This document shows positions 1 to 5,154 of a stretch of 5,154 nucleotides of DNA, piece after piece. The notes under the pieces are model-generated. The model saw only the letters and a program-made list of their open reading frames with translations. It made no database searches and was not told where the DNA came from. The translations under genes were made by a program, and so were the position numbers. The stretch covers positions 1 to 5,154 of the forward strand of contig JASLEM010000203.1 of NCBI GenBank assembly GCA_030151165.1, in the 5' to 3' direction. The DNA comes from Burkholderiaceae bacterium (GTDB lineage Bacteria; Pseudomonadota; Gammaproteobacteria; Burkholderiales; Burkholderiaceae). Each line of letters begins with the position of its first letter. The first letter of the stretch is position 1.

Positions 1-942
1 AGCACCCGCCAGGCCGCCGATGCGTGGCAGGCCGCGCTCGCCCGCCACGAACAGGCCAGCCAAGGCCTCGCCGTCGATCTACGCGCCTCGCATGACCGCT
101 TCGCCGACGGCTTCGAGCAGCGCGCCGCGGCGTTGCTGGACGACGTCGCCCGCCGGCACGCCGAGCTGCAACGGTCGACGGCGTCCGCGATGTCGGGGCT
201 GGCCGCCGAGACCGCCGCGCTGCACGCGCGCATCGCCGAGCACGTGTCGACGCAACTCGATGGCGTCGCTGCGCGGCTCGGCGAGACGGCGAGCCGGGTA
301 ACGTCCGGCTGGAGCGACGCGCTGGCCCAGCACGAGCGCGCGAACGATCGCATGACCACCCGCACGCACGACGCGCTGGCCGCCGCGGCCTCGGGCTTCG
401 AGCAGCACTCGGCCGCGCTGCTGCGCGGCGTCGGACAAGCGCATGCCGATCTGGAAACCGCTGCCGCGCAGCGCGAGCAGCAACGCACCGCCGCGTTCAC
501 GCAGGCGATCGAGGCGATGGCGTCGTCGCTGCAGCGCGAATGGCGGCAGGCCGGCGAACAGGCGCTGGCGCGCCAGTCGGCCGCCGACGAGCGCGAGGCG
601 CAACGCAGCGCGGCATTCACGCAGGCGATCGAGGCGATGGCCGCGTCGCTGCAGCGCGAATGGCAGGCGGCCGGCGCGCAGACGCTCGCCCAGCACGAGC
701 GCATCAACGAGACGATGGCGCGCACCGCGCGCGACATCGCCACGCAGGCCGAGGCCCACGCGAAGAGCACGACCGCCGAGATCGCTCAGCTGCTGCAGGC
801 CGCGTCCGAAGCGCCGCGCGCGGCGGCCGACGTCATCTCCGAGCTGCGCGACAAGCTCTCCGACAGCATGGCGCGCGACAACGCGCTGCTCGACGAGCGC
901 GCCCGCATGCTCGAGACGCTCGGCACGCTGTCGACGCCGTGA
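1..942 (+). CDS. DUF802 domain protein, N-terminal fragment (5' cut by window, 3' ended by frameshift)
   Basis: The frame is open from the first base, giving 313 residues before a TGA at 940-942. The real start lies outside the window. The product is almost entirely helical, rich in Ala, Arg, Gln and Glu, with no membrane segment in the visible part, so it looks like a long coiled-coil or tail region. Internal repetition is clear. A Trp followed by a Leu-Ala-[Arg/Gln]-[His/Gln] motif recurs at W9, W104, W181 and W221, and FEQ[RH]-x-A-A-L-L occurs in the first two units. This matches DUF802, a repeated domain of unknown function in Burkholderiales, often next to OmpA-like and DUF2894 genes as here. 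The last residues (LDERARMLETLGTL) are family-like, then the frame goes off into STP-stop. The conserved C-terminus continues in another frame. Function is unknown; family assignment is from recognised sequence and gene order. Confidence 0.83.
   Translation, partial: STRQAADAWQAALARHEQASQGLAVDLRASHDRFADGFEQRAAALLDDVARRHAELQRSTASAMSGLAAETAALHARIAEHVSTQLDGVAARLGETASRVTSGWSDALAQHERANDRMTTRTHDALAAAASGFEQHSAALLRGVGQAHADLETAAAQREQQRTAAFTQAIEAMASSLQREWRQAGEQALARQSAADEREAQRSAAFTQAIEAMAASLQREWQAAGAQTLAQHERINETMARTARDIATQAEAHAKSTTAEIAQLLQAASEAPRAAADVISELRDKLSDSMARDNALLDERARMLETLGTLSTP
481..690 (+). repeat. Two tandem copies of a 120-bp (40-residue) unit inside the DUF802 gene
   Basis: The sequence from 481 recurs at 601, exactly 120 bp later. 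The first 60 bases match at 55 positions, and 496-521 is identical to 616-641. Both copies encode AAFTQAIEAMA-[SA]-SLQREW; similarity fades after about 30 residues. The period keeps the reading frame, so copy number can change without breaking the gene. The high DNA-level identity suggests a fairly recent duplication or gene conversion of one DUF802 repeat unit. Confidence 0.85.
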
Positions 943-1352
943 ACCAGGCCGCGACCGCGCAGCGCGGCGCGATCGACGCGCTGGTCGACTCGTCGGCGAC
1001 CCTGCTCGACCGCGTCGGCGCGCGCTTTGCCGAGCAGGTCGACGCCGAGACCGGCAAGCTGGCCGAGGTGGCTGCTCAGGTCACGGGCAGCGCAGTCGAG
1101 GTCGCGAGCCTCGGCGAGTCGTTCGGCTTCGCCGTGCAGCTGTTCACGCAGTCCAACGACAAGCTCGCCGCGCAGTTGCAGCGCATCGACGGCGCGCTCG
1201 GCAAGTCCCTGGCGCGCAGCGACGAGCAGCTCGCCTACTACGTGGCCCAGGCGCGCGAGGTGATCGACCTGAGCGTGATGTCGCAGAAGCAGATCATCGA
1301 GGACCTGCAGCGCCTGTCCGGCCGCGCGATCGCGGAAGGCGCGGCGTCGTGA
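939..1352 (+). CDS. DUF802 domain protein, C-terminal fragment in the -1 frame
   Basis: This frame carries the well-conserved DUF802 C-terminus: QVTGSAVEVASLGESFGFAV, then LARSDEQLAYYVAQAREVID and a final MSQKQIIEDLQRLSG segment. From the possible GTG start at 939 it encodes 137 residues. Family-like sequence actually begins at about 933 (Asp-Ala-Val-Asn-Gln), six bases before the GTG, so the piece is best read as the downstream half of the gene that begins at the left edge. As an independent gene it would start by restart at GTG 939, whose last bases overlap the TGA of the upstream frame (GTGA). No Shine-Dalgarno-like sequence precedes that GTG. Its own TGA (1350-1352) overlaps the GTG start of the OmpA-like gene in the same way. 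The segment is soluble and helical with no membrane helix. Whether it is made as a separate polypeptide cannot be told from sequence. Confidence 0.78.
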   Translation: MNQAATAQRGAIDALVDSSATLLDRVGARFAEQVDAETGKLAEVAAQVTGSAVEVASLGESFGFAVQLFTQSNDKLAAQLQRIDGALGKSLARSDEQLAYYVAQAREVIDLSVMSQKQIIEDLQRLSGRAIAEGAAS

Positions 1353-2008
1353 CGGCGGACGAGGTCGAGGCCGACGCTGGCCTGGAATCGTCGACCCCGG
1401 TCTGGGCGGTCTTCGGCGACCTGATGGCCGGACTGGTGGGCGCGTTCGCGCTGATCCTGCTGTGCGCGCTGGCGTCGCAGATGGAGCTGCAGACGCGGCT
1501 CGATGCGGAGATCAGGCAGCATCAGCTGGAGGATCAACGCCGCCAGGCCCTCGAGCGCGCGCTGGCCGTCCCGCTCGCGGCCGGCCGCCTGACGCTCGAC
1601 CACGGCCGCATCGGCATCAACGGCAGCGTGCTGTTCGCGTTCAATTCGGCCGACCTGCAGCCCGACGGCCTGCAGCTGCTGCGCAGCCTCGCGGCGCCGC
1701 TCACCACCTACCTGAAATCGCGCGACGAGATCCTGATGGTCAGCGGCTTCACCGACGACCGCCAGGTGCGCGGCGGCAATCGCCAGTTCGCCGACAACTG
1801 GGAGCTCTCGGCGCAGCGCGCGTTGACGGTCACGCGTGCGCTGATCGAGGCCGGCGTGCCCTCGTCGGAGATCTTCGCCGCAGCGTTCGGCGCCGAGCAG
1901 CCGGTCGCGCCGAACGCCGACGCCGACGGCCGCTCGCGCAATCGCCGCGTCGAGATGGCGCCCACGCCGCGCCCCCCGCGCGGCGCAGCGTCGCAGCCCC
2001 ATGCCTGA
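1349..2008 (+). CDS. OmpA/MotB-family protein: one N-terminal TM helix, C-terminal peptidoglycan-binding domain
   Basis: The 219-residue protein has a short cytoplasmic N-terminus, one membrane helix at about residues 18-42 (VWAVFGDLMAGLVGAFALIL and onward), a charged helical stretch at 45-75 and an OmpA C-terminal domain at about 90-203. In that domain NWELSAQRA matches the NxxLSxxRA motif. D136 (in GFTDD) and R157 correspond to the Asp/Arg pair that binds diaminopimelate in OmpA proteins, and GRSRNRRVE closes the domain. There is no cleavable signal peptide, so it should be an inner-membrane protein reaching to peptidoglycan. Asp24 sits at the start of the TM helix in an aromatic-x-Asp-hydrophobic-Met context, like MotB's proton-carrying Asp. 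The start is GTG, overlapping the DUF802 stop (GTGA), with GGAAGG at 1334-1339, nine bases upstream. The frame stays open far upstream of 1349, but that part is Arg-rich shadow sequence over the DUF802 gene. The physiological role is not known. Confidence 0.94.
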   Translation: MTADEVEADAGLESSTPVWAVFGDLMAGLVGAFALILLCALASQMELQTRLDAEIRQHQLEDQRRQALERALAVPLAAGRLTLDHGRIGINGSVLFAFNSADLQPDGLQLLRSLAAPLTTYLKSRDEILMVSGFTDDRQVRGGNRQFADNWELSAQRALTVTRALIEAGVPSSEIFAAAFGAEQPVAPNADADGRSRNRRVEMAPTPRPPRGAASQPHA

Positions 2009-2684
2009 GCTCGCGGCCGACGCGGTGGGCCATGCGCTGGACGCGCTGCGTTCGCGCGGCGCGGATCGCTTCGACCCGGTCCGCTTCCGTTTCATCGAGG
2101 CGTTCGCGCGACGCGCCGCGGGCCACGCCGGCCCGGCGCGGCGCGTGCTCGATGAGAAGTTGGCCGGGCTGGTCGCGGCCTACGAGTCCGACGCCGCGTC
2201 GGCCGAGGCGCCCGTGGCCGATACGGGGTGCCGTATCGACGCCGAGCCGCCGCGACGCGGGCCGCTGGCCGACCTCGTCGACCATGTCGCACGCCGGTCG
2301 CCGGCCTCCTCCGAGGGCCGTGCGACGTCGACACCAACGTCGACGTCGACGTCGTCCGCCCTGCCCGTCCGCGCCGCGCCCGCGGAACTGGAGGCGTTGC
2401 AGTTCTTCCGCCAGACCTGGGCGAAGCTCAGCGTCGAGCAGCGGCTGGCGCAGTCGCTGTCGGCGCTGGCCGCGTTGCCCGGGAACGCAGGCCCGCTCAA
2501 CTCGCATCGGCTGGTGCATCGCTCGCTGACGCTGATGCGCGAGCTGTCGCCCGCGTACCTCGAAAGCTTCGTCGCCTACACCGACGCGTTGCTGTGGATC
2601 GAGGAGACGCAGGACGCCGGCACGAAGCCGCCGGCGACCACGCCGCGCGCCGTGGCCGAGCGACGGGTCACGCGCGGCCGCTAG
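2001..2684 (+). CDS. DUF2894 domain-containing protein
   Basis: This 227-residue protein has no signal peptide or TM helix and is probably cytoplasmic. The N-terminal part (1-65) is helical and Arg/Ala rich. Residues 66-128 form a low-complexity linker with a Thr-Ser alternation at 109-119. The C-terminal part (about 129-203) is the conserved core, with ELEALQFFRQTWAKLSVEQ, NAGPLNSHRLVHRSL and LSPAYLESFVAYTDALLWIE, which I recognise as DUF2894 from Burkholderiales. Its function is unknown. The ATG lies inside the end of the OmpA-like gene (ATGCCTGA, 8-nt overlap) and lacks a purine-rich ribosome-binding site, so translation is probably coupled to the upstream gene. It is the last gene of the operon; its stop is 18 nt from the stop of the convergent GFA gene. 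Its constant company with DUF802 and OmpA-like genes suggests a shared complex or process, which is inference. Confidence 0.9.
   Translation: MPELAADAVGHALDALRSRGADRFDPVRFRFIEAFARRAAGHAGPARRVLDEKLAGLVAAYESDAASAEAPVADTGCRIDAEPPRRGPLADLVDHVARRSPASSEGRATSTPTSTSTSSALPVRAAPAELEALQFFRQTWAKLSVEQRLAQSLSALAALPGNAGPLNSHRLVHRSLTLMRELSPAYLESFVAYTDALLWIEETQDAGTKPPATTPRAVAERRVTRGR
2219..2238. repeat. Perfect 8-bp inverted repeat with 4-nt loop inside the DUF2894 gene
   Basis: CGATACGG at 2219-2226 and its exact complement CCGTATCG at 2231-2238 flank a GGTG loop. The palindrome lies in the variable linker region and encodes Asp-Thr-Gly-Cys-Arg-Ile-Asp. No T-run follows, so it is not a standard terminator. 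It could be a small hairpin in the mRNA or simply chance. Confidence 0.55.
2325..2354 (+). repeat. Hexameric acgtcg microsatellite coding for a Thr-Ser linker
   Basis: An acg-tcg unit occurs once, is followed by aca-cca, then occurs three more times in tandem, encoding Thr-Ser-Thr-Pro-(Thr-Ser)x3. The six-base unit is also near self-complementary (gtcgac). Length changes would stay in frame. It sits in the linker before the conserved DUF2894 core. Confidence 0.75.
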
Positions 2685-2702
2685 CGCCAGGGCGGCGGGG
2701 AC

Positions 2703-3119
2703 TCAGTCCGGGTCGCGATCGAAGGCCTCGACGCCGTCCGGCAGGCGCACCCACGGGTGGCGCCGGCAGTCGTAGACGGACACCTGCGGCGGCGGGAAGC
2801 CCGGGTCGGCGAACGCGCCCACCGCGACGCCGACCGAGCCGTCGATCCCTTCCTCGGTGTGGAAGACCGTGGTGCCGCAGGCCGGGCAGAACCGGAAGCG
2901 GAACCGTGCGCCCTGGTCGCCGGCGCGGACGTATTCCGTCGCCTGGCCCGATACCCGGTACGGTGTCGCGAAGCTCGCGAGCGCCGCGAAGACGCTCCCG
3001 GTGCGCCGCTGGCACGCCAGGCAGTGGCAGAGGCCGACCCCGAGCGGGTCGCCTCGCACTTCGATGCTCAGCTGGCCGCAGCTGCAGGCGGCCGTGCGGG
3101 TGGCGGGTGCGTCCGGCAT
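2703..3119 (-). CDS. GFA/CENP-V family zinc-binding protein
   Basis: The 138-residue protein carries the full cysteine pattern of the GFA (glutathione-dependent formaldehyde-activating enzyme/CENP-V) fold: C12-S-C14-G, C31-H-C33-x2-C36-Q followed by RRTGS, and C78-P-A-C81-GT near residues 78-83. The family normally binds two zinc ions. Its founding member Gfa was reported to help join formaldehyde to glutathione, but most homologues have no proven reaction, so substrate is left open. There is no signal peptide or TM, so it is probably cytoplasmic. Its length is typical of the family. The ATG start is supported by GAAGGG (complement of 3125-3130) five bases upstream. It follows holC by 25 nt on the same strand and is likely the last gene of the pepA-holC transcript. 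Nothing nearby relates to formaldehyde metabolism. Confidence 0.92.
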   Translation of the reverse strand: MPDAPATRTAACSCGQLSIEVRGDPLGVGLCHCLACQRRTGSVFAALASFATPYRVSGQATEYVRAGDQGARFRFRFCPACGTTVFHTEEGIDGSVGVAVGAFADPGFPPPQVSVYDCRRHPWVRLPDGVEAFDRDPD

Positions 3120-3144
3120 GCCAGCCCTTCGCGACCTCGCGGGA

Positions 3145-3591
3145 TCAGGCGTCGGCGCCCGCGGGCTTGGCGACGTGGCTCATCGCGTGCCCCGCCCGCT
3201 CGTACTCGCGCCAGCGCAGCCGGCCGGCCTCGCGGTGCTCGGGCGACACGCCCACGATCGCGATCAGGCGGTCGTAGGCCGCGACGTCCTCGACCGGATG
3301 CGCGGCCAGCGTCACCGCGACGCGGCACTCCGCCGGCGCGCTCGCCCCGGCCTTCACCAGCACGACCGGGGTGTTCGCGACGCGCGCGGCGTCCGCGCCG
3401 TCGCGCGGCAGCACGATGTGCGGCACGAACTCGAGCGGCTCGAAGGTCCACAGCGCCTGGTCGAGCCGGTCGATCGTTGCCGGCTCGCCGTGCACCGCCA
3501 CGCGCGCGCCCGACCGATAGGCCTTGCGCAGCAGCCGGCACGCGTAATCCAGCGGATTCGCGATGCCGGTATGGAACGCGACGTCGGTCAA
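3145..3591 (-). CDS. holC: DNA polymerase III subunit chi
   Basis: The 148-residue protein matches HolC in length (E. coli chi is 147) and in hallmarks: an early F-H-T-G strand, LDYACRLLRKAY at 14-25, a nucleotide-fold-like RVAVHG strand, LDQALWTFEPLEFVPH at 43-58 and a TPVVLV strand. Chi is the clamp-loader accessory subunit that links the replisome to single-stranded DNA-binding protein through the SSB C-terminal tail and, in E. coli, partners psi. It is cytoplasmic. The start is TTG. Upstream in frame there is a stop at 3622-3624 with no ATG or GTG in between, and the next internal ATG is near the C-terminus. GAGG (complement of 3596-3599) lies four bases before the TTG. It begins 10 nt after the pepA stop, so co-transcription and possibly coupled translation are expected. 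The rare start may keep chi levels low relative to PepA. Confidence 0.95.
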   Translation of the reverse strand: MTDVAFHTGIANPLDYACRLLRKAYRSGARVAVHGEPATIDRLDQALWTFEPLEFVPHIVLPRDGADAARVANTPVVLVKAGASAPAECRVAVTLAAHPVEDVAAYDRLIAIVGVSPEHREAGRLRWREYERAGHAMSHVAKPAGADA

Positions 3592-3601
3592 GACGCCTCG
3601 C

Positions 3602-5056
3602 TTACTTGCCGGCCTTCGACATCACGAAGTGCGTCAGCAGCGGCACCGGACGGCCCGTGGCGCCCTTCGCGGCGCCGGAGCGGTGCGCGGTGCCGGCGAT
3701 GTCCAGGTGCGCCCACGGGAACTTGCCCGTGTAGCGCTGCAGGAACTTCGCGGCGGTGATCGAGCCGCCGGCGCGGCCGCCGATGTTGGCCATGTCGGCG
3801 AAGTTGCTCTTGAGCAGGTCGTCGTACTCGTCGTCGAGCGGCATGCGCCAGGCCGGATCCAGGCCGGCCGCGGAGGCGGCGAGCAGGTCGGCGGCGAGCG
3901 TGTCGTCGGGCGAGAACAGGCCGCTGTTGTGATGGCCGAGGGCGATCACGATCGCGCCGGTCAGCGTGGCGATGTCGACCACGGCCTGCGGCTTGAAGCG
4001 CTCGGCGTAGGTCAGCGCGTCGCACAGGATCAGGCGGCCTTCGGCGTCCGTGTTCAGGATCTCGATGGTCTGGCCCGACATCGACGTCACGACGTCGCCC
4101 GGCTTGGTCGCCTTGCCCGAGGGCATGTTGTCGCAGGTCGGGATCAGGCCGACGAGGTTGACCTTGAGCTTGAGCTCGGCCACCGCGCGCAGCGTGCCGA
4201 GCACGCTCGCGGCGCCGCACATGTCGAACTTCATCTCGTCCATCTCCGGGCCGGGCTTGAGCGAGATGCCGCCGGTGTCGAACGTGATGCCCTTGCCGAC
4301 GAGCACGACCGGCGCGTCCTTCCTGGCGCCGCCCTTCCACTGCATGACGATGAACTTCGGCGGTTCCTCGGAGCCGCGCGCCACCGACAGGAACGAGCCC
4401 ATGCCCAGCTTCTCGCACTGCTTGCGATCCAGCACCTCGACCTCGAGGCCGTGCGTCTTGGCCATCGCCAGCGCCTGCTCGCCGAGGAAGGTCGGCGTCG
4501 CGTAGTTGGCCGGCAGGTTCGCGCACTCGCGCGCCAGGTCCATGCCCGACACGATCGCCGCGCCGACGCCCAGGCCCGTCTTCGCGACGGTGACCGAGGC
4601 CTTCGGCACGACATACGTCAGCTTGGCCAGCGCGGGCGCGGGCGCGGCGCTCGGCTTGGTGTGCGTGTAGTGGTACGTGGCGTCGCCCGCGGCGATCGCC
4701 AGCGCTTCGGCATGCGAGGCCGTGGCGCCGCCGCCGACGACGGCGACATGCTTGGCCGGGCCGGCCTTGACGATGCCGAGCGCGCTCGCGACGGCCGCCT
4801 TGAAGGCCTTGGCCGAGGCGTCGCGCGCGACGGCCAGCACCACGCGGCCGGCCTTCACGCCGGCGACGCGCGGCAGGTAGACCGACTTGCCGGCCTTGCG
4901 TTCGAGGTCGCCGCCCTTGATGGCGTCCGCCAGCGCGGCGTCGACCACGCTGCCGAACGACGGCAGGTCGCCCGTGGCGGGAACGATCACGATCAGGGCA
5001 TCGGCGTTGATGGCCGCGACGCCCGCGTCGGGCAGGGCCAGGGTTTGAAAGTCCAT
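3602..5056 (-). CDS. pepA: Leucyl aminopeptidase (cytosol aminopeptidase, peptidase family M17)
   Basis: The 484-residue, full-length M17 enzyme releases N-terminal residues, preferably Leu, from peptides in the cytoplasm using two metal ions; family members form hexamers. The N-terminal macro-like domain spans about 1-150. The C-terminal catalytic domain has all key residues: K255 and D260 in [12 protein letters not shown]278 in [10 protein letters not shown]337 and E339 in the signature NTDAEGRL, and catalytic K267 and R341. Each lies exactly 15 positions before its E. coli PepA counterpart (270, 275, 293, 352, 354, 282, 356), so the active site is intact. E. coli PepA also binds DNA in XerCD recombination and carAB control; whether this one does cannot be judged. 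The ATG at 5056 gives the normal family N-terminus (MDFQTLAL). It is the first gene of a pepA-holC-GFA unit and diverges from lptF across 36 nt. Confidence 0.97.
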   Translation of the reverse strand: MDFQTLALPDAGVAAINADALIVIVPATGDLPSFGSVVDAALADAIKGGDLERKAGKSVYLPRVAGVKAGRVVLAVARDASAKAFKAAVASALGIVKAGPAKHVAVVGGGATASHAEALAIAAGDATYHYTHTKPSAAPAPALAKLTYVVPKASVTVAKTGLGVGAAIVSGMDLARECANLPANYATPTFLGEQALAMAKTHGLEVEVLDRKQCEKLGMGSFLSVARGSEEPPKFIVMQWKGGARKDAPVVLVGKGITFDTGGISLKPGPEMDEMKFDMCGAASVLGTLRAVAELKLKVNLVGLIPTCDNMPSGKATKPGDVVTSMSGQTIEILNTDAEGRLILCDALTYAERFKPQAVVDIATLTGAIVIALGHHNSGLFSPDDTLAADLLAASAAGLDPAWRMPLDDEYDDLLKSNFADMANIGGRAGGSITAAKFLQRYTGKFPWAHLDIAGTAHRSGAAKGATGRPVPLLTHFVMSKAGK

Positions 5057-5092
5057 AGTAGGCTCGTTGGCTCGATTGGAGATAATCGGTCG
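5057..5092. promoter_or_regulatory. Divergent pepA/lptF start region with a possible -10 element for lptF
   Basis: Only 36 nt separate the two start codons, and this gap is about 53% GC, clearly lower than the coding sequence. On the + strand GATAAT at 5081-5086 matches the sigma-70 -10 consensus at five of six positions, but no good -35 lies 16-18 bp upstream. If used, transcription would begin at about the lptF ATG. GGAG at 5078-5081, 11 nt before the ATG, is a ribosome-binding candidate that overlaps the same bases, so either the mRNA starts earlier and uses GGAG or the GATAAT promoter makes a nearly leaderless message. No clear promoter or strong ribosome-binding site is visible for pepA. 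Confidence 0.4.
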
Positions 5093-5154
5093 ATGTTATT
5101 CGATTCGACCGTCCGCAAGGAGTTGGCGCGCAGCTTCGGCGCGACGCTGATGGT
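5093..5154 (+). CDS. lptF: LPS export ABC transporter permease LptF, N-terminal start only
   Basis: Twenty complete codons plus two bases are present before the window ends, beginning [16 protein letters not shown] and running into what should be the first membrane helix. This matches the N-terminus of LptF (YjgP/YjgQ family) from Comamonadaceae-like Burkholderiales. LptF pairs with LptG as the inner-membrane permease of the LptB2FGC machine, which pulls lipopolysaccharide out of the inner membrane. Its location divergent to pepA is the usual one in proteobacteria and strengthens the call. GGAG lies 11 nt upstream. Almost all of the gene is outside the window. Confidence 0.88.
   Translation, partial: MLFDSTVRKELARSFGATLM

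Larger units (their letters stand above)
1..1352 (+). pseudogene. Frameshifted DUF802 gene (both fragments taken as one locus)
   Basis: Read together, the two frames form one family-like protein of roughly 450 visible residues, interrupted by a single frame change between about 928 and 933. In the first frame, LGTL is followed by tcg-acg-ccg-tga. Adding one base after the ctg at 928-930 would give Leu-Leu-Asp-Ala-Val-Asn-Gln, which fits the family. The simplest explanation is loss of one base, for example ctgctcgac becoming ctgtcgac. There is no slippery heptamer, so programmed frameshifting is unlikely. No further stops or decay appear on either side, so the event is recent, or it is a sequencing or assembly error, or the gene still works in two pieces. 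Calling it a pseudogene is therefore provisional. Confidence 0.6.

Noticed and set aside
79..759. 226-residue antisense frame opposite the DUF802 gene
   Set aside because: It is typical of very GC-rich DNA, has an Arg/Leu/Gly-biased composition mirroring the repeat, and shows no recognisable domain.
925..942. Programmed -1 ribosomal frameshift
   Set aside because: There is no slippery heptamer or obvious stimulatory structure at ctgtcgac. A lost base is simpler.
443..1348. Long upstream extension of the OmpA-like reading frame
   Set aside because: It is Arg/Pro-rich shadow sequence over the DUF802 gene. The OmpA-like protein begins sensibly at GTG 1349 with a ribosome-binding site and family-like N-terminus.
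1238..2519. Two long antisense frames (1238-2095 and 1830-2519) opposite the OmpA-like and DUF2894 genes
   Set aside because: Both lie opposite strongly recognised genes, are Arg-rich and show no family features.
2676..2702. Possible shared terminator between the convergent DUF2894 and GFA genes
   Set aside because: Only a 5-bp stem (GCCGC/GCGGC) with a 10-nt loop and no T-run on either strand, so no intrinsic terminator can be supported.
2228..3759. Long + strand frames across the DUF2894 end and the GFA/holC region
   Set aside because: They are antisense or out of frame to well-supported genes with intact motifs, and are Arg/Pro/Ala-rich without domains.
3588..4526. 312-residue - strand frame within pepA
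   Set aside because: It is an out-of-frame reading of pepA, whose real frame has the complete M17 active site.
1..5154. CRISPR array, insertion sequence, tRNA or rRNA
   Set aside because: I found no spaced short repeats, transposase-like protein, terminal inverted repeats or cloverleaf sequence. The DNA is almost wholly filled with recognised genes.

Overview
The window is about 70% GC or more. Coding frames lie end to end and long spurious antisense frames are common. The gene content points to a betaproteobacterium of the order Burkholderiales. Two things support this: the DUF802 / OmpA-like / DUF2894 gene trio, which I know from Burkholderiales, and an LptF N-terminus ([16 protein letters not shown]) of the Comamonadaceae/Rubrivivax-Roseateles type. 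The family-level placement is inference from remembered sequences.

Layout. Positions 1-2684 (+ strand) hold a tightly overlapping operon. It starts with the 3' part of a DUF802 long-helical protein gene, cut by the window edge and carrying a frameshift near 928-933. This is followed by a one-TM, OmpA/MotB-like peptidoglycan-binding protein (1349-2008) and a DUF2894 protein (2001-2684). Junctions are GTGA or ATGCCTGA overlaps, which indicates translational coupling. Positions 2703-5056 (- strand) hold a second operon, read right to left: pepA (leucyl aminopeptidase), holC (DNA polymerase III chi, TTG start) and a GFA/CENP-V-type zinc protein. The two operons converge across only 18 nt. At the right edge, lptF (LPS export permease) starts divergently from pepA across a 36-nt gap that must hold the start signals of both genes.

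How they work together. pepA-holC beside divergent lptF is a familiar proteobacterial housekeeping arrangement; the GFA gene appears to be a rider at its end. The left operon is the uncharacterised part. A long helical protein next to a protein with one TM helix carrying an early Asp and a peptidoglycan-binding OmpA domain resembles the architecture of ion-driven MotA/MotB, ExbB/ExbD and ZorA/ZorB pairs. That reading is a hypothesis, because the N-terminus of the DUF802 protein lies outside the window. The most concrete anomaly is the frameshift in the DUF802 gene. It splits the gene into two frames, with the second frame offering a GTG restart exactly overlapping the new TGA stop.
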